DNA of 64,000 nucleotides from Reinekea thalattae (GCF_008041945.1 NZ_VKAD01000001.1:1240001-1304000), one strand, 5' to 3'; counted from the first letter of the stretch, positions 39,870 to 50,003 are shown. Translations and numbers: made by a program. Notes: generated from the letters alone by a model not told the origin.

Positions 39870-40904
39870 CTAGCTGTCCTGAGAGAGCTGTGCTTCTAGC
39901 TCTTTAACACGTTCACTTAGCTTGTCGAGCTGGCGTATGCGGGCAACCATTTTACGCCACTCGTTACCATCCTGAGCTGGAATGCCAGAAGCGTAATAGC
40001 CACCCTGCTTGGTGCCTTTGGTGACCATCGATTGGCCAGCAAAAAAACTATTATCGGCAATCTCAAGATGCCCAGCAAAACCAGACTGACCGCCAATTGT
40101 ACAGTTTTTACCGATGCTGGTACTGCCTGCAACGCCAACCTGTGCGACAAGTACACTTTTAGCACCAATCTTAACGTTATGGCCAATCATAATCTGGTTA
40201 TCGAGAATGACATCATGCTCGATAATGGTGTCATCAATCGCACCGCGATCCACTGTTGTATTGGCACCGATCTCAACACGATCGCCAACCAACACTCGGC
40301 CAATTTGCGCAATCGCGTGCCAGCCGGTTTCTGTCGGTGCGTAACCAAAACCATCACTGCCGATAACTGCACCGCTAAACACCTGACAGTCGTTACCCAG
40401 CACACAATGATGCGCCAGCGTGACTCGGTGATGTAAACGCGTACGAGCGCCGACTTCGCTGTGTTCACCTATAAAACAATGAGCACCAATAATGGCGTTA
40501 TCACCAATTTTTGCGCCCGGCTCAATCACAGCATAGGCGCCAATGGCAACGTTTTCACCTAGGCTAACACTGGCATCCACTTGCGCCGTCGGGTGAATAA
40601 TCGGTTCAATAGCAGACTCAGTTGAAAACAGATGCGAGATAATGGCATAGGATAAATAGGGATCTTTAACCACCAAAGCAACACAGTCAGCGGGGCAGAA
40701 CTCGGCATCCGCTTCACTGAGTAACACCGCGCTGGCTTTTGTTTCTGATAGCACACGGCGGTATTTTTTCGATGATAAAAAAGAGATATCACCCGACTTG
40801 GCGCTATCTAGCGGCGCTAATGACCGAATACTTAAGGCTAGTTGCGCCTCATTAAGCTCGTTTAAAAGATCCAACTCTGCTGCAATGGTTTTAAGGTTTA
40901 TCAT
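39870..40904 (-). CDS. lpxD: UDP-3-O-(3-hydroxyacyl)glucosamine N-acyltransferase LpxD
   Basis: A 344-residue enzyme of the third step of lipid A synthesis. An N-terminal uridine-binding domain (MINLKTIAAELDLL to about 100) precedes hexapeptide repeats (HPTAQVDASVSLGENVAIGAYAVIEPG ...). The catalytic His lies in DNQIMIGHNVKIG, and FSGAVIGSDGFGYAP is conserved. A C-terminal helix (ARIRQLDKLSERVKELEAQL) follows. The ATG at 40904 is preferred because GAGAG lies six bases upstream; an in-frame GTG is two codons earlier. It follows skp after 39 bases. Confidence 0.96.
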   Translation of the reverse strand: MINLKTIAAELDLLNELNEAQLALSIRSLAPLDSAKSGDISFLSSKKYRRVLSETKASAVLLSEADAEFCPADCVALVVKDPYLSYAIISHLFSTESAIEPIIHPTAQVDASVSLGENVAIGAYAVIEPGAKIGDNAIIGAHCFIGEHSEVGARTRLHHRVTLAHHCVLGNDCQVFSGAVIGSDGFGYAPTETGWHAIAQIGRVLVGDRVEIGANTTVDRGAIDDTIIEHDVILDNQIMIGHNVKIGAKSVLVAQVGVAGSTSIGKNCTIGGQSGFAGHLEIADNSFFAGQSMVTKGTKQGGYYASGIPAQDGNEWRKMVARIRQLDKLSERVKELEAQLSQDS

Positions 40905-40942
40905 CGACACTCTCTTCTGTTCAATTCTGCCGCCGTCTCGTC

Positions 40943-41485
40943 TTACTCGGCTGCTGCCTCTTGCTCTGTACGATTCGCACTGAATTGTTGATCAAATGTT
41001 TGTCGCACAGGCTCAGTAATATCTGGAAGATCGCCTTGCCAAACGACAGTTTGAGCATCGATCACCAAATCAATGCTGGCAGCACTGGTGTAGTCCGCAA
41101 TAATTTTTCCAATAGCAGGCTGATAATAGCGCATAAATTCAGCTCGACTCTGTTGCTGAGCCTGCTGGATCTGAGCGTTTATTTGGTTCATTTCTGCATT
41201 AAAGCTATTGATTTCTTGGGCGTATAAGCGTTTTTCGTCATCGGTCAGAATATCGGCATCGGTCTTCAAACGATTCTGCCGAGTAGTAATACCCTGTCCT
41301 AGTTCTTGCAAACGTGATTGATGGCCCGCCAAAAGCTCTCTTAACTGACTGGTTGCATCTTCAGCCGCTAAGCTTTCAAACAATACCGACTGATAATTGA
41401 TTACGGCAATTTTGGTTTCTGCCCATACATTGCCTACCCATAGGCTGGCGACTAAGAAAATCGAAACGCGAAACAACTTTTGCAT
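40943..41485 (-). CDS. skp: Periplasmic chaperone Skp/OmpH
   Basis: A 180-residue periplasmic holdase for outer-membrane proteins. A signal peptide (MQKLFRVSIFLVASLWVGNVWA/ET) is followed by KIAVINYQSVLFES and long helices (about 40-120, Gln/Glu-rich coiled tentacles), then IDLVIDAQTVVW. The ATG at 41485 has GGAG eight bases upstream; the frame could extend seven codons. It lies between bamA and lpxD, the standard position. Confidence 0.92.
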   Translation of the reverse strand: MQKLFRVSIFLVASLWVGNVWAETKIAVINYQSVLFESLAAEDATSQLRELLAGHQSRLQELGQGITTRQNRLKTDADILTDDEKRLYAQEINSFNAEMNQINAQIQQAQQQSRAEFMRYYQPAIGKIIADYTSAASIDLVIDAQTVVWQGDLPDITEPVRQTFDQQFSANRTEQEAAAE

Positions 41486-41517
41486 TCTGGTTTCTCCAGT
41501 TTTCATCTAAACGTTGA

Positions 41518-43875
41518 TTAAAATGACACACCGATGCTGAAAGAAAACGCTTCGATGTCATCATCGTCTTGGGCATTTAATGGAATGCCATAACTAAAAC
41601 TCAATGGTGCAAATGGCGAAACCCAAGTTAAGCCAGCACCAACTGAATAACGAATTTCGGATAAATCAACACCTTCGACACAGGTATCACTGCCTTCGGA
41701 ACAGTTATCGGTAAAGACATTACCAGCGTCTAAGAACAACGAACTACGGAACGAATCCTGATTCGTTGCAAAGGGTGTTGGAATTAGTAATTCTGCGCCG
41801 TATTCAATCTGAATATTACCACCAATGGCAGAGGCATCAATATCATCATCGATGCTGGTACCTAAAGGCCCTAACGATCCGTACTCAAAGCCGCGTACCG
41901 AACCTGAGCCACCAGAGTAATAATTTTCAAAAAACGGCAAACTGCTGTTATCACCGTAGCCATTACCATAACCCAGTTCTGAATGCAGACGGAACGAGTA
42001 GTTCTCGACAATCGGGAAGTAGCGTTGAGCCGATACCGTTGCTTTGTAATATTCTAAATCACCTATCGGCAAGGCTAGCTCCAAGTTCGCCGTCAACTGG
42101 CTACCATCACTGGCTTTAATGGTGCCGTTCAAGGTGTTATAGCTCCAGCCGGTTGCCGCAGTAAAGACGCTGTAGTCGTAACCGAATTGCTCGGCAAAAT
42201 CGACCATTTCTTGGCTGGCATAATCATCATCCAACCACAAATCTTGCTGACTTGCGCCTAGCGAATAAGTCATACGCTGGTTTTCACTGAGCGGGTAACC
42301 AACCGTCACACGCGCACCCAATTCATTAATTGCATAGGTGGTATCGTCATCATCGTCGTAGCTGGCATCTTCGTAATAAACATCAAAACCAAGGCTGACG
42401 CCGTCGAGGGTAAAGTAAGGATTATTGACCGATAGGGTGTATTCTTGTGAGTCGCTGTCGGCTGAAATCCCTGCTGAGACATCAAGGCCTGCGCCCATGT
42501 AGTTCGATTGAGTTAACGAGAAGGCTAATGAGCCACCGGTACTTTCTGAGTAGCCACCAGAAAGACTGAGCTGTGAGTTTTTCGCCTCTTCAACACGCAC
42601 AACAATATCGACAATATCGTCACGTCCTTCGATGCGTTGAGTTTTAATATCCACAAAGTTGAAATAACCTAAACGTTGCAAACGTCGTCTGGTTAACTCT
42701 AATTTACTGTTGATTAGCAAGGCACGTTCTAACTGACGGAATTCACGTCGAATGACTTCGTCATTGGTGCCGCTGTTGCCTTCAATCAAAATTCGATTGA
42801 CATAAACAGGCAAGCCTAACTGCACTTGAATGACGACCTTAACAGTATGATCGTCACTATTCGGTTGCCTGAAGTCATTAACTCGAGCAAAGGCATAACC
42901 GTTTTCACCGGCAAGCTGATTAATAGCACTAACTAAACGCTGCACCTTTGATTGCGAATAAACTTCGCCGATTTCAATCTGATTTAATGCCTCTATCTGT
43001 TCTGCTAGATGCTTTAAATCACCAGCAATTTCGACCGCTGAAACCTGGTAAGGCTCACCTTCTGACAGATTTAGCGCAACACTGATATCGGCTTTATTTT
43101 CAGAGATAGAAACCTGTTGAGAATCAACCGAAAAATCTAAATAGCCGCGATCAAAATAGAAGTCTTCCAACCGCTGCGCATCACCAATTAAGGCAGCATT
43201 AGAGAACTGATCTTTGGAGTTAAATAGCGCCCACCAAGCGATCATGTCTGTCTCTTTAATAGAAACAACATCGTACAATTCAACATCACTGAATACCTCG
43301 TTGCCGACTAACTCAAGGTTTTTTACCTTAGCAACCGGACCTTCGGTAATGTCTAATTTGATGTCGACACGGTTACGTGTCAGCGGTGTAATCTCCGACT
43401 CTATCTGGACGTTATAACGTCCCATAGAACCGTATTGTTTTTCCATTTCCGATTGGATGTTATCGAGTAATGACTTACTAAAGATCTCGCCACTGGTCAG
43501 ACCAACGTCATTAAAAACTCGTTCTAGAGCATCATCAGGAAAGGCTGAATTACCTTCAAACTCAATATTCTCAATTGCCGGACGCTCAACCAAAACAAAG
43601 GTCAGCTGATTGCCTTCACGCAACACATCGACAGAATAAAAATAGCCTGATGAGTAAATATCGTGGATCCAGTCACTGGCACGCTCGTCATCAACCTGAT
43701 CACCTTCTTTGATCGATAAGCTGCGCAGCACATTACCTAGTGAAACTCGTTGAAGCCCCTGAACTTCGATGGACTCAACAACAAAGGTTTGCGCAGCCGA
43801 CAAGGTTGACAAGCAAATAAAGCCCGCGAGCGTAATCGCTCTTACCAAAACACCCAAACTTTTATCCTTATTCAT
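41518..43875 (-). CDS. bamA: Outer membrane protein assembly factor BamA
   Basis: A 785-residue outer-membrane protein that inserts beta-barrel proteins. A signal peptide ends at LSAA/QTF. Five POTRA domains follow (FVVESIEVQGLQRVSLGNVLRSL; IENIEFEGNSAFPDDALERVF; AKVKNLELVGNEVFSD; YQVSAVEIAGDLKHLA; VYVNRILIEGNSGTNDEVIRREF), then a C-terminal barrel with the conserved loop GGSGSVRGFEYGSLGP and a terminal Phe (SFSIGVSF). Acidic loops (YDDDDDT, DDDI) suit a marine envelope. It lies between rseP and skp. Confidence 0.97.
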   Translation of the reverse strand: MNKDKSLGVLVRAITLAGFICLSTLSAAQTFVVESIEVQGLQRVSLGNVLRSLSIKEGDQVDDERASDWIHDIYSSGYFYSVDVLREGNQLTFVLVERPAIENIEFEGNSAFPDDALERVFNDVGLTSGEIFSKSLLDNIQSEMEKQYGSMGRYNVQIESEITPLTRNRVDIKLDITEGPVAKVKNLELVGNEVFSDVELYDVVSIKETDMIAWWALFNSKDQFSNAALIGDAQRLEDFYFDRGYLDFSVDSQQVSISENKADISVALNLSEGEPYQVSAVEIAGDLKHLAEQIEALNQIEIGEVYSQSKVQRLVSAINQLAGENGYAFARVNDFRQPNSDDHTVKVVIQVQLGLPVYVNRILIEGNSGTNDEVIRREFRQLERALLINSKLELTRRRLQRLGYFNFVDIKTQRIEGRDDIVDIVVRVEEAKNSQLSLSGGYSESTGGSLAFSLTQSNYMGAGLDVSAGISADSDSQEYTLSVNNPYFTLDGVSLGFDVYYEDASYDDDDDTTYAINELGARVTVGYPLSENQRMTYSLGASQQDLWLDDDYASQEMVDFAEQFGYDYSVFTAATGWSYNTLNGTIKASDGSQLTANLELALPIGDLEYYKATVSAQRYFPIVENYSFRLHSELGYGNGYGDNSSLPFFENYYSGGSGSVRGFEYGSLGPLGTSIDDDIDASAIGGNIQIEYGAELLIPTPFATNQDSFRSSLFLDAGNVFTDNCSEGSDTCVEGVDLSEIRYSVGAGLTWVSPFAPLSFSYGIPLNAQDDDDIEAFSFSIGVSF

Positions 43876-43924
43876 TTATGTTGCCAATCGTCTGCAACCA
43901 GTCATTCGTTAAAATAAACAACCA

Positions 43925-45274
43925 TTAAAAAATTCGACTGACGTCGTTAAAAAAGGCCACCGCCATTAAACTAAAAATAAACGCCATGCCCAACTGCATA
44001 CTGATGGTCAGCGCTCGTTCCGACAGTTCTTTTCTGGTGATCAATTCATAGCTATGAATTAAGACATGACCACCGTCCAATACTGGCACGGGCAAGAGGT
44101 TAACAATCGCAAGGCTGATACTAATAAAAGCGAGAAAACCGATAAAGACTTCAGCACCAGAAGTCACCGAAACACCAGCCATTTGCGCCATAGAAATTGG
44201 CCCGCCAATTTGCTTAAGCGACACTTTACCAGTAATCATTTTCCACAACATTTGATAGCTTAAGCTGATCATTTCATAACTGTCTTGAACGCCACGAAGC
44301 AACGCCTTAGGCGGCCAATATCGGGTGGTTATTAATTGCTCATCGGGCCATTCAACCGGTGCTACTGCGGCACCAACAAAACCGATTGTCTTGCCGTCGC
44401 GCTCCAGTGCTGCTGGCGTCAGCTCTAAGCTGCGCTCTGCACCATTGCGATCAACAACAAGCTGCAAGCTTGTTTCAGGGTTTTGCTGCACTCTATCAAC
44501 CCATTCAAACCAGCCATCAACAGCCTCACCATTAACTGACAAGATAGTATCACCCACCAACAGACCATCGCGCGCCGCAGCACCGGCCGGATCTAGCTGA
44601 CCAAGCGTGGCAGAGTAATGCGGTAACATAGGAGATAAACCTAACGCCTGAAGCGGGTTAGGCGACTGTTCGTTAGCCAGCCAAGCATTAATTGGCAAAC
44701 TCACCTCAAAGGCCTGATTTTTACGCAATACAGTCAGCGTTATATCACCGCTGTCGCCGACTCTAGAAGCACTGGCAAGGTTCAGATCGGTAAAGCTAGC
44801 AACGGTTTTACCGTCGACTCGTAATATTTCATCGCCTCGCTGCAACTGAGCAACTTCAGCGGCAGAACCCTGATTTGGGGTATCGATAATAGGCACTAGA
44901 TCTCGCACACCAATTAAATACATCAGGCTAAAGGCAACAATGGCAAACAGAATATTGGCAATTGGCCCTGCAAGCACAATGGCAATTTTTTGCAGTGGTG
45001 ATTTACGATTAAAGGTTTGATCAAGCAACTCAGGGGCAACATCACCTTCGCGTTCATCGAGCATTTTGACGTAGCCGCCTAAAGGGATCCAAGCGATAGC
45101 AAATTCGGTTCCGTGCTTGTCTTTTTTAAGCCACAAAGGGCGACCAAAGCCTACAGAAAAACGCAACACCTTAACGCCACACTTGCGTGCTACCCAAAAG
45201 TGACCATATTCATGGATAGTCACCAAAATACCTAAGGCGATCAACAATCCGAACACTGAGTTCAAAACGGTCAT
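43925..45274 (-). CDS. rseP: Regulator of sigma-E protease RseP
   Basis: A 449-residue site-2 intramembrane metalloprotease. The zinc motif HEYGH is at 21-25 in the first helix, two PDZ domains lie in the middle (PNQGSAAEVAQLQRGDEILRVDG; LDPAGAAARDGLLVGDTILSVNGEAV), and NLLPVPVLDGGH supplies the third ligand Asp near the C terminus. It cleaves RseA and remnant signal peptides in the envelope stress response. It lies directly upstream of bamA, whose product's failure triggers that response. Confidence 0.97.
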   Translation of the reverse strand: MTVLNSVFGLLIALGILVTIHEYGHFWVARKCGVKVLRFSVGFGRPLWLKKDKHGTEFAIAWIPLGGYVKMLDEREGDVAPELLDQTFNRKSPLQKIAIVLAGPIANILFAIVAFSLMYLIGVRDLVPIIDTPNQGSAAEVAQLQRGDEILRVDGKTVASFTDLNLASASRVGDSGDITLTVLRKNQAFEVSLPINAWLANEQSPNPLQALGLSPMLPHYSATLGQLDPAGAAARDGLLVGDTILSVNGEAVDGWFEWVDRVQQNPETSLQLVVDRNGAERSLELTPAALERDGKTIGFVGAAVAPVEWPDEQLITTRYWPPKALLRGVQDSYEMISLSYQMLWKMITGKVSLKQIGGPISMAQMAGVSVTSGAEVFIGFLAFISISLAIVNLLPVPVLDGGHVLIHSYELITRKELSERALTISMQLGMAFIFSLMAVAFFNDVSRIF

Positions 45275-45322
45275 CTATTCTCTTACCCTAAATGTAGATT
45301 TATCAAACGTAGATTCATCGGT

Positions 45323-46486
45323 TTAGCTGCGCACACCTATTAACTCAGCAGCTAACTGGCGTGCCTCGGCATCAACCTCAATTAATTGATCCAGCGATTC
45401 TACGCGAGTTGAAATCATTTGGTGCATTGTTTCTTCGTTAATCACCGGAATTTGCACAAAGCTGATCTTTTTTTCTAAAAAAGCAGCCACGGCAACTTCA
45501 TTTGCGGCGTTAAGCACCGCAGGTAGAGTGCCACCGACGCTGAACGCCTCTTTCGCTAAACGTAAACAGGGGAATCGCTGCTCATCTGGCCGATCAAAGG
45601 TCAAATTTAACAGAGCATCAAAGCTTAAGTCGTCACTGCCGCTATGGATTCGTTCTGGATAGGCCAGCCCATAAGCAATAGGCGTGCGCATATCTGGCGC
45701 GCCCAGCTGCGCTATCACCGAACCGTCAAGATAACGCACCATGCTGTGAATGACGCTTTGTGGATGCACCACAACTTCAATATCGCTCGGCTGTACATCA
45801 AACAACCAGCAAGCTTCTATCAACTCCAAGCCTTTATTCATCAGCGATGCAGAATCGACCGAAATTTTCCGGCCCATCGGCCAGTTCGGGTGAGCGATGG
45901 CTTGCGCAGGCGTTACCGCCTCTAACTGTTGCTGAGTGAATTCTCGGAAAGGGCCGCCAGAGGCGGTAAGTAAAATGGATTTCACAGAGGATAATTGCTG
46001 CGACACGGGTAAGCACTGCAAAATAGCATTGTGCTCACTATCAATAGGCAGCAATTCAGTGCCTGAACGCTTCACTTCGTCCATAAATAGGCTGCCTGCG
46101 ACGACCAAACTTTCTTTGTTGGCCAACAACAAACGCTTACCGGCCTTGGCCGCGGCTAACGAAGAGCGCAAACCTGCAGCACCAACAATGGCGGCAATAA
46201 CAATATCGACATCGCTATGACTGGCAATGTCGACCAGCGCTTGCTCACCGACCAAAACATCGACCGAGCAAGACAGCAATCGTTTTAATTCTTGTTCTGC
46301 CTTCTGAGTCGGAACAACCGCGACTCTCGGCTTAAAGCGATCAACCTCTCGTGCCAACAACGCCATGTTGGAAAAACCACTAAGCGAATGCACTCGATAG
46401 CGGTCGGGGTGTGAAGCAATGACATCTAAGCTGTTCTGGCCAATAGAACCTGTTGCTCCCAGCACAGCGACATGTTGAACCTTCAT
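45323..46486 (-). CDS. dxr: 1-deoxy-D-xylulose 5-phosphate reductoisomerase
   Basis: A 387-residue NADPH-dependent enzyme of the MEP pathway. NADPH-binding [14 protein letters not shown], the [11 protein letters not shown] segment, [14 protein letters not shown] (metal Asp and Glu), TASGGPFRE and [27 protein letters not shown] are all present. With ispD and ispF in the window, three MEP genes are seen. It lies four bases after cdsA. Confidence 0.97.
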   Translation of the reverse strand: MKVQHVAVLGATGSIGQNSLDVIASHPDRYRVHSLSGFSNMALLAREVDRFKPRVAVVPTQKAEQELKRLLSCSVDVLVGEQALVDIASHSDVDIVIAAIVGAAGLRSSLAAAKAGKRLLLANKESLVVAGSLFMDEVKRSGTELLPIDSEHNAILQCLPVSQQLSSVKSILLTASGGPFREFTQQQLEAVTPAQAIAHPNWPMGRKISVDSASLMNKGLELIEACWLFDVQPSDIEVVVHPQSVIHSMVRYLDGSVIAQLGAPDMRTPIAYGLAYPERIHSGSDDLSFDALLNLTFDRPDEQRFPCLRLAKEAFSVGGTLPAVLNAANEVAVAAFLEKKISFVQIPVINEETMHQMISTRVESLDQLIEVDAEARQLAAELIGVRS

Positions 46487-46489
46487 GCG

Positions 46490-47317
46490 TTAAATAACCG
46501 AAAGCACGAACCACAACAGTACAAAGACTGGTGTTGCAGCACATAGACTATCGGTTCTATCTAAGACGCCGCCATGACCAGGCAACAAAGCCGAGCTGTC
46601 TTTAATGCCTCGGTGGCGTTTCAATAACGATTCAAATAGATCACCCATCACCGAGAAGCCAATTAACGCACTGGAAATCAATAACAACCACAGCCAACCT
46701 TTTAGGCTGTGGCCTGTTAAAAAGACCAAGGCGATAACAATCGAAATAACCATCGAGGTGACAACGCCGCCATAAACGCCAGCCCAAGTCTTACCAGGGC
46801 TAACCTGTGGCGCCAATTTCTTTTTACCAAAGGCACGGCCGGCAAAATAGGCACCGATATCCGCGCCCCAAACCAACAGCATTAACCAAGTCAACAACAA
46901 CGCAGATTGAGGCTGGTTTTTCAGCCATACCAAGCCAACCCAGCAACCGATTAAAACCGGCACCAACATTAATAGTGTTAGCGCGCGATTACATAACCAG
47001 CGTGCACTGTCAGGATAACGAACAACAGCACTGGCAGCATAAAGCCACCAAGGCAGCGTGATTAAGGAAAGTATCGGCCAAACGATTGAATTAACGTCTA
47101 TAAAGGTGTGCACCAAAACCAGTACCGCTGCGACGACCGCAGCAATCGCAACACGGCTGAATTGATTTTTATAACCGGATAGATTTGCCCATTCCCATGC
47201 AGCCAATACCGTAATAACGCCAACAAACAGTCGAAAGCCAGTATCTGGCAGCAAATAGATGCCAGCCAGTGTTAAGGGGATCAATACAATGGCGGTCAGT
47301 ACACGCTGTAATAACAT
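46490..47317 (-). CDS. cdsA: Phosphatidate cytidylyltransferase
   Basis: A 275-residue inner-membrane enzyme that makes CDP-diacylglycerol. About eight hydrophobic segments are followed by the signature SVMGDLFESLLKRHRGIKDSSALLPGHGGVLDRTDSL near the C terminus, which holds the metal-binding aspartates. GADIGAYFAGRAFGKKKLAPQVSPGKTWAGVYGG is also typical. It is six bases from uppS. Confidence 0.97.
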   Translation of the reverse strand: MLLQRVLTAIVLIPLTLAGIYLLPDTGFRLFVGVITVLAAWEWANLSGYKNQFSRVAIAAVVAAVLVLVHTFIDVNSIVWPILSLITLPWWLYAASAVVRYPDSARWLCNRALTLLMLVPVLIGCWVGLVWLKNQPQSALLLTWLMLLVWGADIGAYFAGRAFGKKKLAPQVSPGKTWAGVYGGVVTSMVISIVIALVFLTGHSLKGWLWLLLISSALIGFSVMGDLFESLLKRHRGIKDSSALLPGHGGVLDRTDSLCAATPVFVLLWFVLSVI

Positions 47318-47323
47318 AGTTGT

Positions 47324-48052
47324 TTAGTTCTCTTGTTCTATTTGATCGTCAGTTTTACCAAAGCGGCGCACTCGACGAGAAAATGCATCAAACGCACGAT
47401 CAATCGATTGTTCGTTAAAATCTGGCCAGTATTCATCGGTAAAGTAAAACTCAGTGTAAGCCATCTGCCACAACAGAAAGTTAGAGATACGCTGCTCACC
47501 GGCGGTACGAATACACAAATCCGGTGCTGGTAAGTCGCCTAACATGACGCGCTCATTAATAAGCGCTTCATCGATGTCGTCTGCATTTAATAAGCCGTTT
47601 TGGACATCTCGAATCAACGATCGAGTTGCCTGCAATATATCCCAGCGACCACCGTAATTTGCGGCAATGGCCAATACCATTCCGGTATTACCCGCGGTCT
47701 GTTGCTCTGCCTTAACAATAGCCTGTTGAATGGCAGGACTAAAACCGGAAACATCACCAATAATACGTAACTGAAGGTTATTTTTAGCCAACTTAGAGAC
47801 TTCACGATTTAATGCCTTTAAAAATAAATCCATCAAGGCATTCACTTCATCTTTTGGCCTGCGCCAATTTTCAGAGCTAAAGGCATACAAGGTCAGCACT
47901 TCGACACCGCGTCGAGCACACGCCTCGACCGTCGTACGAACTGCTTTCGCACCAGCTTGATGCCCTGAAATACCGCCAAGCAAACGCTTTTTAGCCCAGC
48001 GATTATTGCCATCCATAATAATAGCGACATGTTTTGGCAATGTTGTTTCCAT
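47324..48052 (-). CDS. uppS: Undecaprenyl diphosphate synthase
   Basis: A cis-prenyltransferase of about 242 residues that makes the C55 carrier for peptidoglycan and O-antigen. It has HVAIIMDGNNRWAKKR (catalytic Asp), GHQAGAKAVRTTVEAC, LTLYAFSSENWRRPKDEV and DLCIRTAGEQRISNFLLWQMAYTEFYF. A GTG directly before the chosen ATG is an alternative start. It opens a close-packed run uppS-cdsA-dxr-rseP-bamA-skp-lpxD. The DUF368 protein elsewhere in the window probably recycles the dephosphorylated product. Confidence 0.96.
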   Translation of the reverse strand: METTLPKHVAIIMDGNNRWAKKRLLGGISGHQAGAKAVRTTVEACARRGVEVLTLYAFSSENWRRPKDEVNALMDLFLKALNREVSKLAKNNLQLRIIGDVSGFSPAIQQAIVKAEQQTAGNTGMVLAIAANYGGRWDILQATRSLIRDVQNGLLNADDIDEALINERVMLGDLPAPDLCIRTAGEQRISNFLLWQMAYTEFYFTDEYWPDFNEQSIDRAFDAFSRRVRRFGKTDDQIEQEN

Positions 48053-48117
48053 CACGCTGAACGTTCCATTTGATCAATAAAGTGCATGCTATCCCTATCT
48101 GAGTCGGCTTATCGAAA

Positions 48118-48221
48118 GCAGCGCTGAAAACGCTGCCTGCGATAATAAGATTTTAATTTGCTGGTAAAATCTTAGAGTGTGAAGGGGTTAAACCCATAAA
48201 GCTTCTGTTATCAGAGCTTTA
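48118..48221 (-). terminator. Cluster of inverted repeats after frr, including a probable terminator
   Basis: The frr-uppS spacer holds four inverted repeats: AAAGCT(T)CTG/CAGAGCTTT at 48199-48221 (reaching the frr stop), GGGTT/AACCC at 48184-48195, ten-base arms TAAGATTTTA/TAAAATCTTA at 48146-48174, and GCAGCG/CGCTGC at 48118-48136. None has an ideal T run on the minus strand, but together they should slow or end frr transcription before uppS. Confidence 0.55.
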
Positions 48222-48776
48222 CACCTTCATCAGATCTTCTTCTTTCTCAGCCAACAGCTTATCAACATCGACAATCGCCGTATCGGTCAGCTTTTGAATG
48301 TCATCTTCGCCTTTTTTGCCTTCGTCTTCAGACAATTCTTTTTCTTTAACCAAGTCTTTAATGGTTGCGTTTGCATCGCGACGACCATTACGAATAGAAA
48401 CTCGAGCTTTTTCAGCTTCGCTACGAGCAACCTTGATTAGATCTTTACGCGTTTCTTCGGTTAGCATCGGCATCGCTAAACGAATATTGTTACCAGCAGT
48501 CGCTGGGTTAAGACCCAAATCAGACTTCATGATTGCTTTTTCAATCGCCGGTACCATTTGCTTTTCCCATGGCACAACAGACAGCGTTCGGCCGTCTTCT
48601 GCGATAACGTTAGCAACCTGTTTGAGCGGTGTTTCAGTACCGTAGTAGTCGACTGTCACCTTATCTAGAATGGCCGGATTAGCACGACCGGTACGAATTT
48701 TATTAAAAGCCTCACCAAGCGCGACGATGGCTTTGCGATTATGAGCATCGGCTTCTTGTAATATGTCTTGAATCAT
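48219..48776 (-). CDS. frr: Ribosome recycling factor
   Basis: A 185-residue factor that, with EF-G, splits the ribosome after termination. It has the three-helix-bundle sequence IRTGRANPAILDKVTVDYYGTETPLKQVANV, LNPATAGNNIRLAMPMLTEETRKDLIKVA and VSIRNGRRDANATIKDL. GGAG lies eight bases before the ATG. Normally pyrH precedes frr, but here the upstream neighbour is tsf across 299 bases with a terminator, so frr must have its own promoter. Confidence 0.97.
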   Translation of the reverse strand: MIQDILQEADAHNRKAIVALGEAFNKIRTGRANPAILDKVTVDYYGTETPLKQVANVIAEDGRTLSVVPWEKQMVPAIEKAIMKSDLGLNPATAGNNIRLAMPMLTEETRKDLIKVARSEAEKARVSIRNGRRDANATIKDLVKEKELSEDEGKKGEDDIQKLTDTAIVDVDKLLAEKEEDLMKV

Positions 48777-49075
48777 TGGCTAAACTCCTATCACATGTTC
48801 ATTGTGAGCATTAACAGCTATCTCGACTATCCCCGACTGAGTCGTCCGAACAATCAGCAAGCAGCCCTAAAAACCTAAGGCGCAATATTATACACACCCA
48901 AAGCACGATGTCCTTAGTAACTATCTTTATGATCAACATCGCGATCAGACTTAAATCGAGCCGTACAAAAAGGACAGACATAAAAAAGGGCGGCTCAGCC
49001 ACCCTCTATTGTTCATTCACTTAATGCCTAACGATCGTTACTGCCAATAATGGCGAACAGGTCGTTAACGGTAAA
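48777..49075. other. 299-base spacer between tsf and frr where pyrH is expected
   Basis: No credible coding sequence or pyrH remnant is seen. The tsf-proximal part holds a terminator (48982-49004); the frr-proximal part must hold the frr promoter, but no strong -35/-10 pair was picked out by eye. Confidence 0.6.
48982..49004 (-). terminator. Rho-independent terminator of rpsB-tsf
   Basis: On the minus strand GGGTGGC and GCCGCCC pair (one G-T) around TGA, followed by six T. It lies about 70 bases after the tsf stop. Confidence 0.85.
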
Positions 49076-49939
49076 TTAAGCGCCTTGAACAGCCGCAGCA
49101 ACTTCTGCAGCAAAATCAACTTCTTCTTTCTCGATACCTTCACCCACTTCAAAACGAGTAAAGCTTTCGATCTCAGCGCCTTCTTTCTTAGCAAGTGCGC
49201 CAACTTTAACATCCGCATCCTTAACAAAAGGCTGCTCAGTCAATGAAATTTCTGCTTCAAACTTCTTGATACGACCGATCATCATCTTTTCGATGATTTC
49301 AGCAGGCTTACCAGAACCTTCAGATTGAACGCGAACAACTTCTTTTTCACGCTCTAGTACATCTTCAGAAATATCAGAAGGACGTACAAACTGAGGATTG
49401 ATTGCCGCAACGTGCATCGCGATGTCTTTAGCAAGCTCTGCGCTACCGCCAGTTAGCTCAACCGCTGCTGCGATACGGCCACCGTGAACGTAAGCGTCAA
49501 CAGTTTTACCTTCGCCACCAACAAAGACAGCACGACGAACAGTGATGTTTTCACCGATTTTCTGAACCAAAGCTTCACGCTCTGCTTCAAGTTCGCCTGC
49601 CATGAAAGCAGCAACATCAGTGTCTTTCTTCTCGAATGCTACGTCCGCAACTTTGTTAGCAAAGTTTAGGAAGTTTTCATCACGAGCAACGAAGTCAGTT
49701 TCGCTGTTGATTTCAAGCAACATAACAACTGAGTTGTCGTCTGCAGTGCGAGTTACGATAACGCCTTCAGCAGCAGTACGACCTGCTTTTTTCGCAGCCT
49801 TCAGACCAGAAGACTTACGTAGGTTATCGATTGCTTTTTCAATGTCGCCATCGGTTTCAGTCAGTGCTTTTTTGCACTCCATCATGCCTAAACCGGTACG
49901 TTCACGTAATTCTTTTACCAAGCTTGCGCTAATTGCCAT
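49076..49939 (-). CDS. tsf: Elongation factor Ts
   Basis: A 287-residue nucleotide-exchange factor for EF-Tu. It starts [31 protein letters not shown], then [12 protein letters not shown] and [26 protein letters not shown] (the EF-Tu contact TDFV). The coiled-coil and C-terminal domains follow ([29 protein letters not shown]). The ATG at 49939 gives the standard N terminus; five upstream codons in frame are left out. It follows rpsB with a hairpin between them. Confidence 0.97.
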   Translation of the reverse strand: MAISASLVKELRERTGLGMMECKKALTETDGDIEKAIDNLRKSSGLKAAKKAGRTAAEGVIVTRTADDNSVVMLLEINSETDFVARDENFLNFANKVADVAFEKKDTDVAAFMAGELEAEREALVQKIGENITVRRAVFVGGEGKTVDAYVHGGRIAAAVELTGGSAELAKDIAMHVAAINPQFVRPSDISEDVLEREKEVVRVQSEGSGKPAEIIEKMMIGRIKKFEAEISLTEQPFVKDADVKVGALAKKEGAEIESFTRFEVGEGIEKEEVDFAAEVAAAVQGA

Positions 49940-50003
49940 GACCTTAGTCCTCAAATATAAAATTTAGCAAGTTCACAAATTTAATATGCTTAACAAAACG
50001 CAA

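Noticed and set aside
48811..49002. Open frame of 63 residues between frr and tsf, considered as a pyrH remnant or small protein
   Set aside because: It runs through the tsf terminator and has no UMP-kinase motif or SD.
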